A stretch of 39,238 bases of DNA from a virus: the IMG/VR virus record IMGVR_UViG_3300025133_000275, positions 1 through 39,238 of that record; one strand, 5' to 3'. The notes below the pieces were generated by a model. The model saw only the letters and a program-made list of their open reading frames with translations. It was not told the origin of the DNA and searched no databases. Below, in pieces: positions 23,804-31,368 of the stretch. Numbering within the stretch: the first letter of the stretch is position 1; each line of letters begins with the position of its first letter. A program made the translations under genes and the position numbers.

Positions 23804-25431
23804 TACAGAAGCCCCCCTGTGTCGTAGACAATATCGAAGGCAAGTAACGTGGTAATATCACCTGTACGCCCGCGAATGTTCACCGCGCAGTGACGCCCCA
23901 TTCCTGCGCCGCCTTTAAGGTCTTCAGACACGCGGAGCGCACCACCCCAGATAGTGCTGCCCCATAAATCTGTATTCCAAGTGCCTACCACATCGGCACC
24001 CAGCGTAGGGGGTTCAGAGATGGCGCTGAGATCATAGTTATAATACGCCCGGACATTTATACCGGGTTCAGCCCCGTCAGAGGAGAATATAGGTCTGATG
24101 AAATGCAGGCGTTTATACGCCGCAGAGGAACCAAAATCCTGATACGCCGTCAGTAGCTGCCAATCTATTGCTACCGCCTCACCATCTGTCGCTGTGTTAA
24201 GGTAGACCTGATCTATGTTCCCTGACTTCTTAAATACTTTAAGTTGGACGTTATCCGTCCAGTACACCTCACCCTGCCAGTTGGTGGTATTAGCGATAGG
24301 CAGGTCACGTACAATACCCCACGATCCTCGCCCGAGGTACATCTGGAAATTCTGCTGCTGCGTGTTATCTGACCGCGCTGGCGTGTTGATTGTGAGCAGG
24401 TTCTCTGTCATATCGACGTGGACATCCCACCCGAAAGTAGTCAGTTCATTGTCCAGCACCTCGCGTATGTACGGCGAAATCTTATGCGTGATCGACGCAT
24501 CCTCGCCTGTCATGCCTTGCGTCAGGCGGGAGAGGGCCATAAGCCCTTGTCTGGACAGTATAAACAGGTCGCCAGCGTGTTCTGTGGCAATACGTCTGCC
24601 CGCAGGCACCGCGCCCACGTACCACGTACCCTGTAACTCGAAAGACGACACCGCTGCCGGGTCAGTACCTGTGTATACACAGACATCACCGCCACCTGAT
24701 ATAGCCACCAGCTTATCGTCGATACCGTCGCCCGCGTCGAGCGTCCAGTTGTGTATCGCCCTGAGTGCGCCGCCGAACCTGAACTGGTCAGCGAAGTTAA
24801 ATTCTATGGCTGCGCCGTAAGCGGCACCGGGGGCGAGATACCACGCTGAACTCTTACCCGCTTCAATGAACCAAACACGCTTCTTCCAGATCGTGACAAA
24901 ATCAAAGTTCACAGGGTCTACATTATCTATCTGCGTAGCGCCTGCGCCCGTTGCGATCTTAGCCCATGTGTCAGTGCTGCGTGTCCACGTATAGTATCCG
25001 TTAGCGCCGTCGCACAGGAGTAGCAGTTCTTCATCGCCATCGGTGCTGAACTGCACGTAGGAGACTATGCCTGCGTTACCCGTGGTCGTGGCAAACGTAA
25101 CATCCTGCGTTGGTGACGTTTCACCGTCAGTGGTGACATCCCATATACCCGTAGTGTTACATACCCATAACCTGTCGTTAGATGAATCCTGCCCCTCGAA
25201 AGCCACAATACTACGGGCAAAAGTGCCTGTCCAGCCGTTTGCATATTCTACAGACCCTTTGCGAACCTCCATGCCTGAGTCTTTAGGGAGCATGTTATAC
25301 GAGTAAATACACTCCAGAGGACTCATAGCCGCGAGCGCCGCTGTAGCATTTATACCGTCGATAGGTGCAGGAATAGTGCCGGGTTGAGAACGCTGGCGTC
25401 CACCCCTGTAGCGATCAACCCGTTGAGCCAT
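23803..25431 (-). CDS. P22 gp10-like stopper / DNA-stabilisation protein
   Basis: The 542-aa product from ATG 25431 (GTG 25437 is also possible) is beta-rich. It has repeated blade-like segments (RLWVCNTTGIWDVT; LLLLCDGANGYYTWT; VCVYTGTDPAAVSSFELQG; LFILSRQGLMALSRL), the pattern of the beta-propeller-containing tail hub/stopper gp10 of P22-like phages. That protein plugs the packaged head after the gp4-type connector binds. The gene directly follows a gp4-like gene, the same order as in P22. No enzyme motif is present. It ends overlapping the GNAT gene. Confidence 0.85.
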   Translation of the reverse strand: MAQRVDRYRGGRQRSQPGTIPAPIDGINATAALAAMSPLECIYSYNMLPKDSGMEVRKGSVEYANGWTGTFARSIVAFEGQDSSNDRLWVCNTTGIWDVTTDGETSPTQDVTFATTTGNAGIVSYVQFSTDGDEELLLLCDGANGYYTWTRSTDTWAKIATGAGATQIDNVDPVNFDFVTIWKKRVWFIEAGKSSAWYLAPGAAYGAAIEFNFADQFRFGGALRAIHNWTLDAGDGIDDKLVAISGGGDVCVYTGTDPAAVSSFELQGTWYVGAVPAGRRIATEHAGDLFILSRQGLMALSRLTQGMTGEDASITHKISPYIREVLDNELTTFGWDVHVDMTENLLTINTPARSDNTQQQNFQMYLGRGSWGIVRDLPIANTTNWQGEVYWTDNVQLKVFKKSGNIDQVYLNTATDGEAVAIDWQLLTAYQDFGSSAAYKRLHFIRPIFSSDGAEPGINVRAYYNYDLSAISEPPTLGADVVGTWNTDLWGSTIWGGALRVSEDLKGGAGMGRHCAVNIRGRTGDITTLLAFDIVYDTGGLL

Positions 25432-25439
25432 GCCCACGG

Positions 25440-26180
25440 TTAGGTGCCAAAGCCAGTATCAGGCGTATTACGGAACCCGTCAAGGTAGTACCCGCCAAAC
25501 CTGTTTTTACCTACTGTAAGTATACCGCCTGAGTTGTCTTTACCTATTTCAGAGTCAAGCGCCATATTGTATTCGTTAGTCGCCTTCTGCGTATCGAATC
25601 CTTTAGCGTCGAGAAACTTCACCTTGAGCAATCGTGTGACGACATGGATAGGCAACACCACCACGTCAGCGTGGACTGTTGCCACGTCAGAATAAGTGGT
25701 CGCACCGTCGTCAGCGATGAGGTTACGCGAGACATACTCGAAGTTAATATCGAGCGCATCAGGCATCGGCGTTGATGGATACACATAGAACTTATCTTGA
25801 TCGAACCGGAAGGAAGCGTAAATCGTGGAACCAACCAAGTCTCGACCCAGTAGGTAAGTCCATGCTTGGGGTGCCAATGGCCCGATCAGAGGGACATTTG
25901 AACTACGCTCCCATCCGGTCTGTGGGATCATGTAAGCGAAGTCGTCAGGTAAATCCAGCGGCCCGCTCTCACTCGTTCCCGTCGTATATTGAAACTCACG
26001 GATTAAACGCTGCCACGGGTGCAGCAGCATGAGTTCCTGTAGTGTAGTCGTTAGTAGCGTGCGTAGCTGTATAATCGCGTCATCAGAGGAAGCGAACACA
26101 TCGGAAGTCTCACGCAGCCCAACTTCAACAGCTACACGATTAACGATGTCTCCGCATGTCTGATACCGCGTTATCGCCAT
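25440..26180 (-). CDS. P22 gp4-like head-tail connector (tail accessory factor)
   Basis: This 246-aa protein (AITRYQTCGDIVNRVAVEVGL...) has N-terminal helices, then LQELMLLHPWQRLIREFQYTT and ESGPLDLPDDFAYMI. These are features I associate with tail accessory factor gp4-type connectors that bind below the portal ring. It is placed just before the gp10-like gene. Its ATG follows the stop of the previous gene directly (TAA-ATG). No muramidase motif was found, although P22 gp4 has such an activity. Confidence 0.8.
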   Translation of the reverse strand: MAITRYQTCGDIVNRVAVEVGLRETSDVFASSDDAIIQLRTLLTTTLQELMLLHPWQRLIREFQYTTGTSESGPLDLPDDFAYMIPQTGWERSSNVPLIGPLAPQAWTYLLGRDLVGSTIYASFRFDQDKFYVYPSTPMPDALDINFEYVSRNLIADDGATTYSDVATVHADVVVLPIHVVTRLLKVKFLDAKGFDTQKATNEYNMALDSEIGKDNSGGILTVGKNRFGGYYLDGFRNTPDTGFGT

Positions 26181-26981
26181 TTAGCTCGCTACTGACCTCC
26201 GTTTGCCTTTCGGCTTTGGTTTCACCTCCGCAGCTTCAAGGTCAAATTCCTCGTCAGGCGGGGGTAGGTCGTCAGGCAGGGGCTGTTCTTCAGGTACGAA
26301 GCCCATAGGCTCTTGTTCCTGAGTAGGTACTGCTGGCGGTGTGCCAATAGGCGTCTGCGGCACTGCTATAGGCTGCCCCGCCTGTGCGCGTAGCGCGCCC
26401 ATCTCCTGTACAAGCTGGTCGATCTGCAACTGCTGGGCTGCGAGCTGTTCGTCACGCTGAGTAAGCTCGGCCTGCATTTGCACCAAGGGTGCGCCGCCTT
26501 TGGCCTGCTCCAGATATCTCCGGGCAAGTTCACGTAAGCGGTTAGCACCCATGAATTTTTGTAGTATGGTGTCAGACAGGTTGGCTAACTGCTCCAACGT
26601 GGTGACATTGAAATATGCCAGTTCCTGAATCTGGCCTTTACTCAGCGGGGGCCACTCCTTGAGAGGCGTGCCATCCACTTTCTGATCTTTGTTCTCTTTA
26701 AACAGCGCGTACTCACGCGCAAATTTCTGGTTGTCTGACTTCTCGTCAAACCCCAATCGGATGGGTCTGTCGATAAGGGAGTTTTTGTCCCCCGGCACCA
26801 TGATCTGAACAAACTCTACGTCTTTGTACACCGCACGACCGTGCTGGGTAGACGCGGCATCATCAAGTACCGAGTTCATGTAAAATTTCACGTACAGCCC
26901 ATGATTGAGCTGACCAGCCCCCACATGCTCAGGGCCTAAAGCTATATCATTAAGACTCTCATCTAAGTCAAACTCAGACAT
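26181..26981 (-). CDS. Podovirus virion-region protein with coiled coil and acidic tail
   Basis: AGGAG with 8-nt spacing precedes ATG 26981 (266 aa). The N-terminal half has a beta-rich segment (LYVKFYMNSVLDD ... EFVQIMVPGDKNS). A helix-hairpin-helix-like stretch follows (ELAYFNVTTLEQLANLSDTILQKFMGANRLREL split over 125-155), then a coiled coil (LTQRDEQLAAQQLQIDQLV). The C-terminus is Pro/Glu/Asp-rich and ends in a basic patch PKGKRRSVAS. It lies between the decoration and gp4-like genes after a terminator. It is probably a structural or assembly protein; the sequence does not show more. Confidence 0.72.
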   Translation of the reverse strand: MSEFDLDESLNDIALGPEHVGAGQLNHGLYVKFYMNSVLDDAASTQHGRAVYKDVEFVQIMVPGDKNSLIDRPIRLGFDEKSDNQKFAREYALFKENKDQKVDGTPLKEWPPLSKGQIQELAYFNVTTLEQLANLSDTILQKFMGANRLRELARRYLEQAKGGAPLVQMQAELTQRDEQLAAQQLQIDQLVQEMGALRAQAGQPIAVPQTPIGTPPAVPTQEQEPMGFVPEEQPLPDDLPPPDEEFDLEAAEVKPKPKGKRRSVAS

Positions 26982-27011
26982 ATAAAATACTCCTACTGTA
27001 TTTGTGTAAGG

Positions 27012-27031
27012 AAAAGGGGGCTTGCGCCCCC
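27012..27031 (-). terminator. Intrinsic terminator downstream of decoration gene
   Basis: On the minus strand GGGGGC, loop GCAA and GCCCCC (27031-27016) are followed by TTTTCC. It lies just after the decoration protein stop (27041) and before the next ribosome site, so it should reduce transcription from the abundant coat and decoration genes into the connector genes. Confidence 0.8.
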
Positions 27032-27040
27032 ATTAACCTG

Positions 27041-27541
27041 TTAGTCCGCAATATTATCAGTGTGCGGATAGTTTATATCCAATTCGATCAACCCAGTGCT
27101 TGGTGTGTCCACCGCACTGACTGAAAGACAATTATGGATACGATCACCAGCGACAACAGCATCGTCGATAGTACCGGCAGTTGCCGTAAGGTACTGCGCC
27201 GCGTTGTCAGCGTTAGAAGCCGCTCCCAACCCAACCGCACAGCCCTTGATCTGAAACCACCCGTACTCGTCGGCTACCGTAGCCGCCATTGCGAAACCAA
27301 TCGCGCCAGCGTCATCAGCAACAGCCAATTTCACGGTGTATGTGTCTGCTTCAATCTTTACACACTCACCTACTGCTACAGAGGCAAGCCCTGTGCAGTA
27401 AATAAATACACCGTCGCCATAAGCTGTTGATGCCGTATCACGGGCATAAGCTATTTCACCTAGCTCATGCTTCTGGGTGGTACTATTCTCGTCAATCGCT
27501 TGACCACCAATAATACCGTTCAAACGTTTAAAATCACTCAT
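27041..27541 (-). CDS. Head decoration / capsid cement protein
   Basis: TAGGAGG with 8-9 nt spacing selects ATG 27541 (166 aa). The product is beta-rich and Gly/Ala-rich (FIYCTGLASVAVGECVKIEADTYTVKLAV; EYGWFQIKGCAVGLG) with alternating small residues. This resembles DUF2190-like capsid cement proteins that follow the major capsid gene in many phages. It lies 39 bp downstream of the coat gene and is followed by a terminator, consistent with high expression alongside the coat. Confidence 0.8.
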   Translation of the reverse strand: MSDFKRLNGIIGGQAIDENSTTQKHELGEIAYARDTASTAYGDGVFIYCTGLASVAVGECVKIEADTYTVKLAVADDAGAIGFAMAATVADEYGWFQIKGCAVGLGAASNADNAAQYLTATAGTIDDAVVAGDRIHNCLSVSAVDTPSTGLIELDINYPHTDNIAD

Positions 27542-27580
27542 GTATACGCCCTCCTACAGACGTTTAGCTTAACCCTGCTG

Positions 27581-28543
27581 TTACGCGGAGTCTATCAAGC
27601 GTCCTTGGTAGCGTGCCCCTGAGCAAGTCATATTGCCCGCCCACGCCAGAATCTGAACTTCAGCATCCTGATTCGTCGCATAACGACGATTTGGGGACAG
27701 TGGCACCATATTACGCTTGGAGTGTGGTCGCCAGTGCAGGTAGTCACAGTTGAGAAAATATGCAGTCCGGGTAGTAGCGTTACCGCCAATACCTCCATCC
27801 AGACATACATCCGTACCCATGTACTTGATTGAAGGAAAACCGGAGTCTCCGACTTCAGCACTATGGAAGCGTTGCTGCGCTTGCAGCGTATCCATGTAGA
27901 GTGTCCACATGGCGTTATCCATAATAATCAAGTTGGGTCTATCGCTACCCCGTGTCAGTGCTGCCCACATAGTGTTCATAGCTGATTGGAGTGTAGTTGA
28001 CGAATAGTCCGCAGTTGTTGAGGTGGTTCGCCAGAAAGTCCACGTAGCGCGGTTGATACCGCCATAGGTGCCCGTCGTAGCTGTAACGGGTACAGCGAGG
28101 TCAAGACCTGTGATCTCTTTACCGCCAGAGCCTGTACCGTCAGAGTACATGCCTTCGCAGATGAGATTTGTCAGTGTGGATTCGGCAACGCTCAGGCGAC
28201 TTTCGAGCAGGTCGATCATTTGCTCTTTACCTGAGTTCTGGAGTAGCTCCAGCCCGGAGACGATACAAGGTACAGCGGCCTGCTTGATATCAAATTCAGC
28301 GGCGCTTAACACGTCACTGGCAGAGATAGGAAGCTGGTCGTACCCGGAATAGAAACCGGAGTTGCCGTTTTCGGCGAAACTCAACTCCTGATATATCTTG
28401 TGCCCGCCAGAGAAGGTTTTAACCTTGCCCGACATAGACAATTTCTTGAGCAGAACATTGTTGTCAGTCACATTGTCTGCGATCTTTTTAGATCGGTTTT
28501 CAATGGTCGTGGCAAGAATATCGCTCACGTTTGGGAATGACAT
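27581..28543 (-). CDS. Major capsid protein
   Basis: TAGGAGG about 8 nt before ATG 28543 is the strongest ribosome site in the window. The 320-aa protein has a helical N-terminus (SDILATTIENRSKKIADNVTDNN), an extended region KVKTFSGGHKIYQELSF (E-loop-like) and a later spine-helix and P-domain pattern (KEQMIDLLESRLSVAESTLTN), suggesting the HK97 fold. It lies directly after the scaffold gene and before the decoration gene, the order expected for head genes. No N-terminal protease domain is visible, so maturation probably relies on the separate scaffold. Confidence 0.88.
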   Translation of the reverse strand: MSFPNVSDILATTIENRSKKIADNVTDNNVLLKKLSMSGKVKTFSGGHKIYQELSFAENGNSGFYSGYDQLPISASDVLSAAEFDIKQAAVPCIVSGLELLQNSGKEQMIDLLESRLSVAESTLTNLICEGMYSDGTGSGGKEITGLDLAVPVTATTGTYGGINRATWTFWRTTSTTADYSSTTLQSAMNTMWAALTRGSDRPNLIIMDNAMWTLYMDTLQAQQRFHSAEVGDSGFPSIKYMGTDVCLDGGIGGNATTRTAYFLNCDYLHWRPHSKRNMVPLSPNRRYATNQDAEVQILAWAGNMTCSGARYQGRLIDSA

Positions 28544-28734
28544 TAGCCAATCCTCCTAGTTAGAGTTTCAGTTTTTAACCTGAGCATTAACAACGGTCAG
28601 CCTTACCTGTGGGCGTTGCAACGACTCTAATTCCGGGGGTTTACCTCGTCTGGACTCCGTGGGCTTGCGCTCGTCTGTCCTCCGTGGGGCTAATCTCGTA
28701 ATTTGGTCTACTTTTCGTGCATAGGGTTCACATA
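28544..28734 (-). promoter_or_regulatory. Leader of the capsid gene with a 19-bp direct repeat
   Basis: This is the only sizeable gap inside the late operon. It holds two 19-bp copies (28645-28663 and 28670-28688) differing at two bases, spaced 25 bp, followed on the minus strand by the strong AGGAGG site of the capsid gene. No perfect sigma70 promoter is obvious. It could hold a late promoter, an RNA processing site or an mRNA-stabilising hairpin. A 60-codon frame here is not convincing. Confidence 0.5.
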
Positions 28735-29754
28735 TTAAACGTCTTCCCATGCTTGTTCAAGTGCCCCTCGCATTGACGTAGGCGCGGGGGCTTGTGCGGC
28801 TACGCTTGAATTTTGTGGTACTGACCGTCCTGCGGCCTGTGCCGAGCCTACGGCGTCCTGATTTCTGCGGCTGTTATTCCTGTTCTGGATGATCTTCAAA
28901 ATGTCCGGGCGTGTAGACAGGGCGCGTCTGTACGCCTCGTCCATCGTCAGCGTCTCCCCCTGCTGCACGGCGACATCAAAGAAGCGTGCCATATCGCGCC
29001 GCACGTCTTCACCAAATTCATGCGTCTTGATGAACTGCTCCGCGTCGTTGTTTAAACGCTGCTGCTCTGCGTTGGTCTGCGCCTGATACTGCTGCTGTTG
29101 ATTATTTATCCACTGCTGTTGCTGCGCCAGTTGTTCACGTAGCTGCGCCACCTCCGGGTCATTAGATTGCGGTTGGATATTGCCCACAAGAAGATCGTCT
29201 AAGGCACTGATATCTATACCATAATCTTCGATGAGCGTAGCAACTGTCTCCGCTTTCTGCTGAACTGTGCCTCCCTGTAACACCGCTGCCGTACCCAGCA
29301 CGGCGTTTATGCCTGTCATGGCATCCACGCCTTGCGCTTGGAACAACTGCTGGTATGGTTGGGTCAGCCGTTGGAACTCCGTCTGGTGCTGGCGTGCGGT
29401 GCCTGTGTCGTTCAGCGCCGTGCGGATCTCAGCCTCACGCTTGTCGATGTGCTTCTGCACCTCTGGAGGTATGCTTTTCCACGCCTCTCGCGCTTCAGGC
29501 GACCATGACGCCGGGGCTGTAAGCGCCGCAGGCTCTTCCGTAGTTCCCTCGGGTGGAGCGTCCCCCGTACTTGGGGTTGTGGTGGTTGATTCGGGAGCCG
29601 ACTCCACCGAGGGTTTTGCTTCAGGCGCGGGACTAGCTGCCGCTTCCGCCGCCTCTGACTCGTCGAAGGCCGCTGAAAGCGCGTCCTCCATCTCATTACC
29701 TGATTCTTCGCCTTCCTCGTCGTCTACTACTTCCGCTGCTATTTCACTCATCAT
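28735..29754 (-). CDS. Scaffolding protein
   Basis: AGGAGG 7 nt before ATG 29754 sets the start; an upstream in-frame extension lacks one. The 339-aa protein is acidic and Ala/Glu/Pro-rich to about residue 85 (probably disordered). It then has helices with PEVQKHIDKREAEIR, and a Gln-rich coiled coil at about 210-240 (AQLREQLAQQQQWINNQQQQ). The end is a short helix (MRGALEQAWEDV). This is a common layout of phage scaffold proteins, whose C-terminal helix binds the coat protein. It lies directly before the coat gene. Confidence 0.82.
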   Translation of the reverse strand: MMSEIAAEVVDDEEGEESGNEMEDALSAAFDESEAAEAAASPAPEAKPSVESAPESTTTTPSTGDAPPEGTTEEPAALTAPASWSPEAREAWKSIPPEVQKHIDKREAEIRTALNDTGTARQHQTEFQRLTQPYQQLFQAQGVDAMTGINAVLGTAAVLQGGTVQQKAETVATLIEDYGIDISALDDLLVGNIQPQSNDPEVAQLREQLAQQQQWINNQQQQYQAQTNAEQQRLNNDAEQFIKTHEFGEDVRRDMARFFDVAVQQGETLTMDEAYRRALSTRPDILKIIQNRNNSRRNQDAVGSAQAAGRSVPQNSSVAAQAPAPTSMRGALEQAWEDV

Positions 29755-30103
29755 ATACGGGCCTCCTACTGTACCCTGACGAACTTGCTCGCTCAAATGC
29801 GTCCAACAATGCGGGTATGCGTGTTGGGTCTTTCTTTGGCTTTGTTACCTCGTTTGCCCTGTTTAACTCCCGGCGTGTCTGCGTTCTGAGGCTATCAAGG
29901 TCATTTGTCATGCCTGTGCGGTTCTCGTAGGCCCTCATAGCGTCCCGTGAGGCGATTCTCGTCCCATCGGGTGCTATGACCTCCTGAAACACAGAAACAC
30001 CGTGAGAACGAATAGGCGGCTCATCTGCGCCCACAGGTTGCCCGGTTTTGATGTCAATTTCGACTAACCGCCCTTCGATCTGTCGCCACCGTCTGCGTGT
30101 CAT
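29744..30103 (-). CDS. 119-aa late protein, probable head-assembly region protein
   Basis: ATG 30103 overlaps the holin stop (ATGA). The product is basic (MTRRRWRQIEGRLVEID) with a central VFQEVIAPDGTRIASRDAMRAYENRTGM segment and a Lys/Arg-rich C-terminus. Proteins beginning this way occur in podovirus late operons just before the scaffold gene but have no established role. It overlaps the scaffold start by 11 nt. I call it a conserved-type hypothetical. Confidence 0.7.
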   Translation of the reverse strand: MTRRRWRQIEGRLVEIDIKTGQPVGADEPPIRSHGVSVFQEVIAPDGTRIASRDAMRAYENRTGMTNDLDSLRTQTRRELNRANEVTKPKKDPTRIPALLDAFERASSSGYSRRPVYDE

Positions 30104-30459
30104 TTTTTAATGCTTCCTACTGACTCTACTAGACCACCACCAAAATAAAACAGCACGATAGTGGTCATAATCCAACCAATTTTAAACTCTGCCATGATGC
30201 TAACAACTTCGGCGGTGTCGCCTACGCCCATCAGCGTCATAATCAATACAATAAAAAAGCACGCAAGAAACGTGCAGGTAAACAGCAACGCGATGTACCG
30301 CTGCGCGAGTTTAAACGGCGCGTATGCTTTCATCAGGTCTATCTTAGCTTTAGCTTTCGACTCGCGCTTTTCTTCCTCTGACTCGAACGCATCGTCGATC
30401 AGTTCAAGCCCCTTAGCCAGAACGTCACCCGAACCTAGAATTTTAGCTATAATACCCAC
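30100..30459 (-). CDS. Holin of the GTA-type three-transmembrane class
   Basis: GTG 30459 overlaps the stop of the preceding gene (TAGTG); an upstream in-frame ATG at 30534 would put 25 codons inside that gene and lacks a good site. The 119-aa protein has a charged region (ESEEEKRESKAKAKIDLMKAYAPFKLAQR divided over 25-55), then hydrophobic segments YIALLFTCTFLACFFIVLIM and IGWIMTTIVLFYFGG. The KAKIDLMKAYAPFKLAQRY motif is close to the GTA holin family. It would make inner-membrane holes that release or trigger the endolysin encoded two genes upstream. Confidence 0.82.
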   Translation of the reverse strand: MGIIAKILGSGDVLAKGLELIDDAFESEEEKRESKAKAKIDLMKAYAPFKLAQRYIALLFTCTFLACFFIVLIMTLMGVGDTAEVVSIMAEFKIGWIMTTIVLFYFGGGLVESVGSIKK

Positions 30460-30947
30460 TAAGGCTTTATCACTCCTGTCATGTTGACCCCCGCAATACC
30501 AAACAGCCCGACGATGATAAGTATGCCCGCCCATATTGCATACTTACCGTTCGCGGACGTCAAAAAACCCCCATTAGTCTTAACCGCAGCTAACGACTGC
30601 CTTACGTTGGGTATCTTCGCAACCTTTACCTCAAGATCGCGGTGGTCTTCGCGTATCTGCGTAATTAAGTCAAACTGTGTTTTGTCGTTGTCCGCAATCT
30701 GGCGCACAGACGTTTCAAGCGCCGAAATTCGTGCAGGTATTGGCGTGAGCACTTTACCTATCTCGTCAGCTTTCTGCGCGGTCAACGCAACCGACATTTT
30801 CACGTCAGCCATGAATTGCTGATCTTGTTGTCGGTGCTGTGCAAGTCGTTCCGTAACTCGTATCATTAAATCTGCATTAGCCTCTTTCATCGCCGCTATT
30901 AATTCAACGTATCCACTACACCTGTCGTTGCTACCCATGTCACTCAT
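30459..30947 (-). CDS. Coiled-coil membrane protein of the lysis cassette
   Basis: This 162-aa protein has a long helical/coiled-coil body (about 15-115) and one C-terminal membrane segment (YAIWAGILIIVGLFGIAGVN, about 136-155). GGAG lies 4 nt before ATG 30947, which overlaps the endolysin stop by 8 nt. It lies between endolysin and holin, so a spanin-like, antiholin-like or holin-partner role is possible. The tail-anchored topology does not match a standard Rz protein. Function inferred only from position. Confidence 0.7.
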   Translation of the reverse strand: MSDMGSNDRCSGYVELIAAMKEANADLMIRVTERLAQHRQQDQQFMADVKMSVALTAQKADEIGKVLTPIPARISALETSVRQIADNDKTQFDLITQIREDHRDLEVKVAKIPNVRQSLAAVKTNGGFLTSANGKYAIWAGILIIVGLFGIAGVNMTGVIKP

Positions 30948-31368
30948 TCAACTCCCCAATAACGTCAGCCAATTCGTGCGCCCTTTCTGGCGTCTGCTCT
31001 GCCCACTGTGAGTCTAACATTTCCATCTGTGCCAACATGTAGTTACCCGCTTCCAGCGCGGCCCACATTTTCTTGAATTTGTTTACGCCTGCGACACCCA
31101 GTTGAAAGGCCATTTCGGCTGTTACTTCTACCACTTCGTCAAGCACTTCTATCTCAGCATCAGAGTAAAAATTAGGGTCTAAGCACGCTGGGTGCTGTGT
31201 CTTCAATTCGCGCATAATCTGCAACAGGCGCTCGTTGACGATGCGCTTGGATTCTTCCTCACTGATCCACGTCAGCCCGTGCCCGAATGTCCAGTTGCCC
31301 AGATGATCCTGATAAGGTTTAGCTCTGAAGCCTTCATGCAGACAGACGCGCTCGACGAGATCACTCAT
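30940..31368 (-). CDS. Endolysin, GH24 (T4-type) lysozyme
   Basis: This 142-aa protein has the GH24 catalytic pattern HEGF (Glu12), YQDHLGNWTFGHGLT (Asp21 and Thr33) and the later helical lobe VTAEMAFQLGVAG. These residues correspond to Glu11/Asp20/Thr26 of T4 lysozyme. It should cut the glycan strands of peptidoglycan at the end of infection. No signal peptide is visible, so release needs the holin at 30100-30459. Its start overlaps the portal stop by 8 nt. Confidence 0.92.
   Translation of the reverse strand: MSDLVERVCLHEGFRAKPYQDHLGNWTFGHGLTWISEEESKRIVNERLLQIMRELKTQHPACLDPNFYSDAEIEVLDEVVEVTAEMAFQLGVAGVNKFKKMWAALEAGNYMLAQMEMLDSQWAEQTPERAHELADVIGELNE

Noticed and set aside
28568-28750. 60-codon minus-strand frame before the capsid gene
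   Set aside because: Very basic, overlaps the scaffold end, no ribosome site and crosses the direct repeats; treated as leader.
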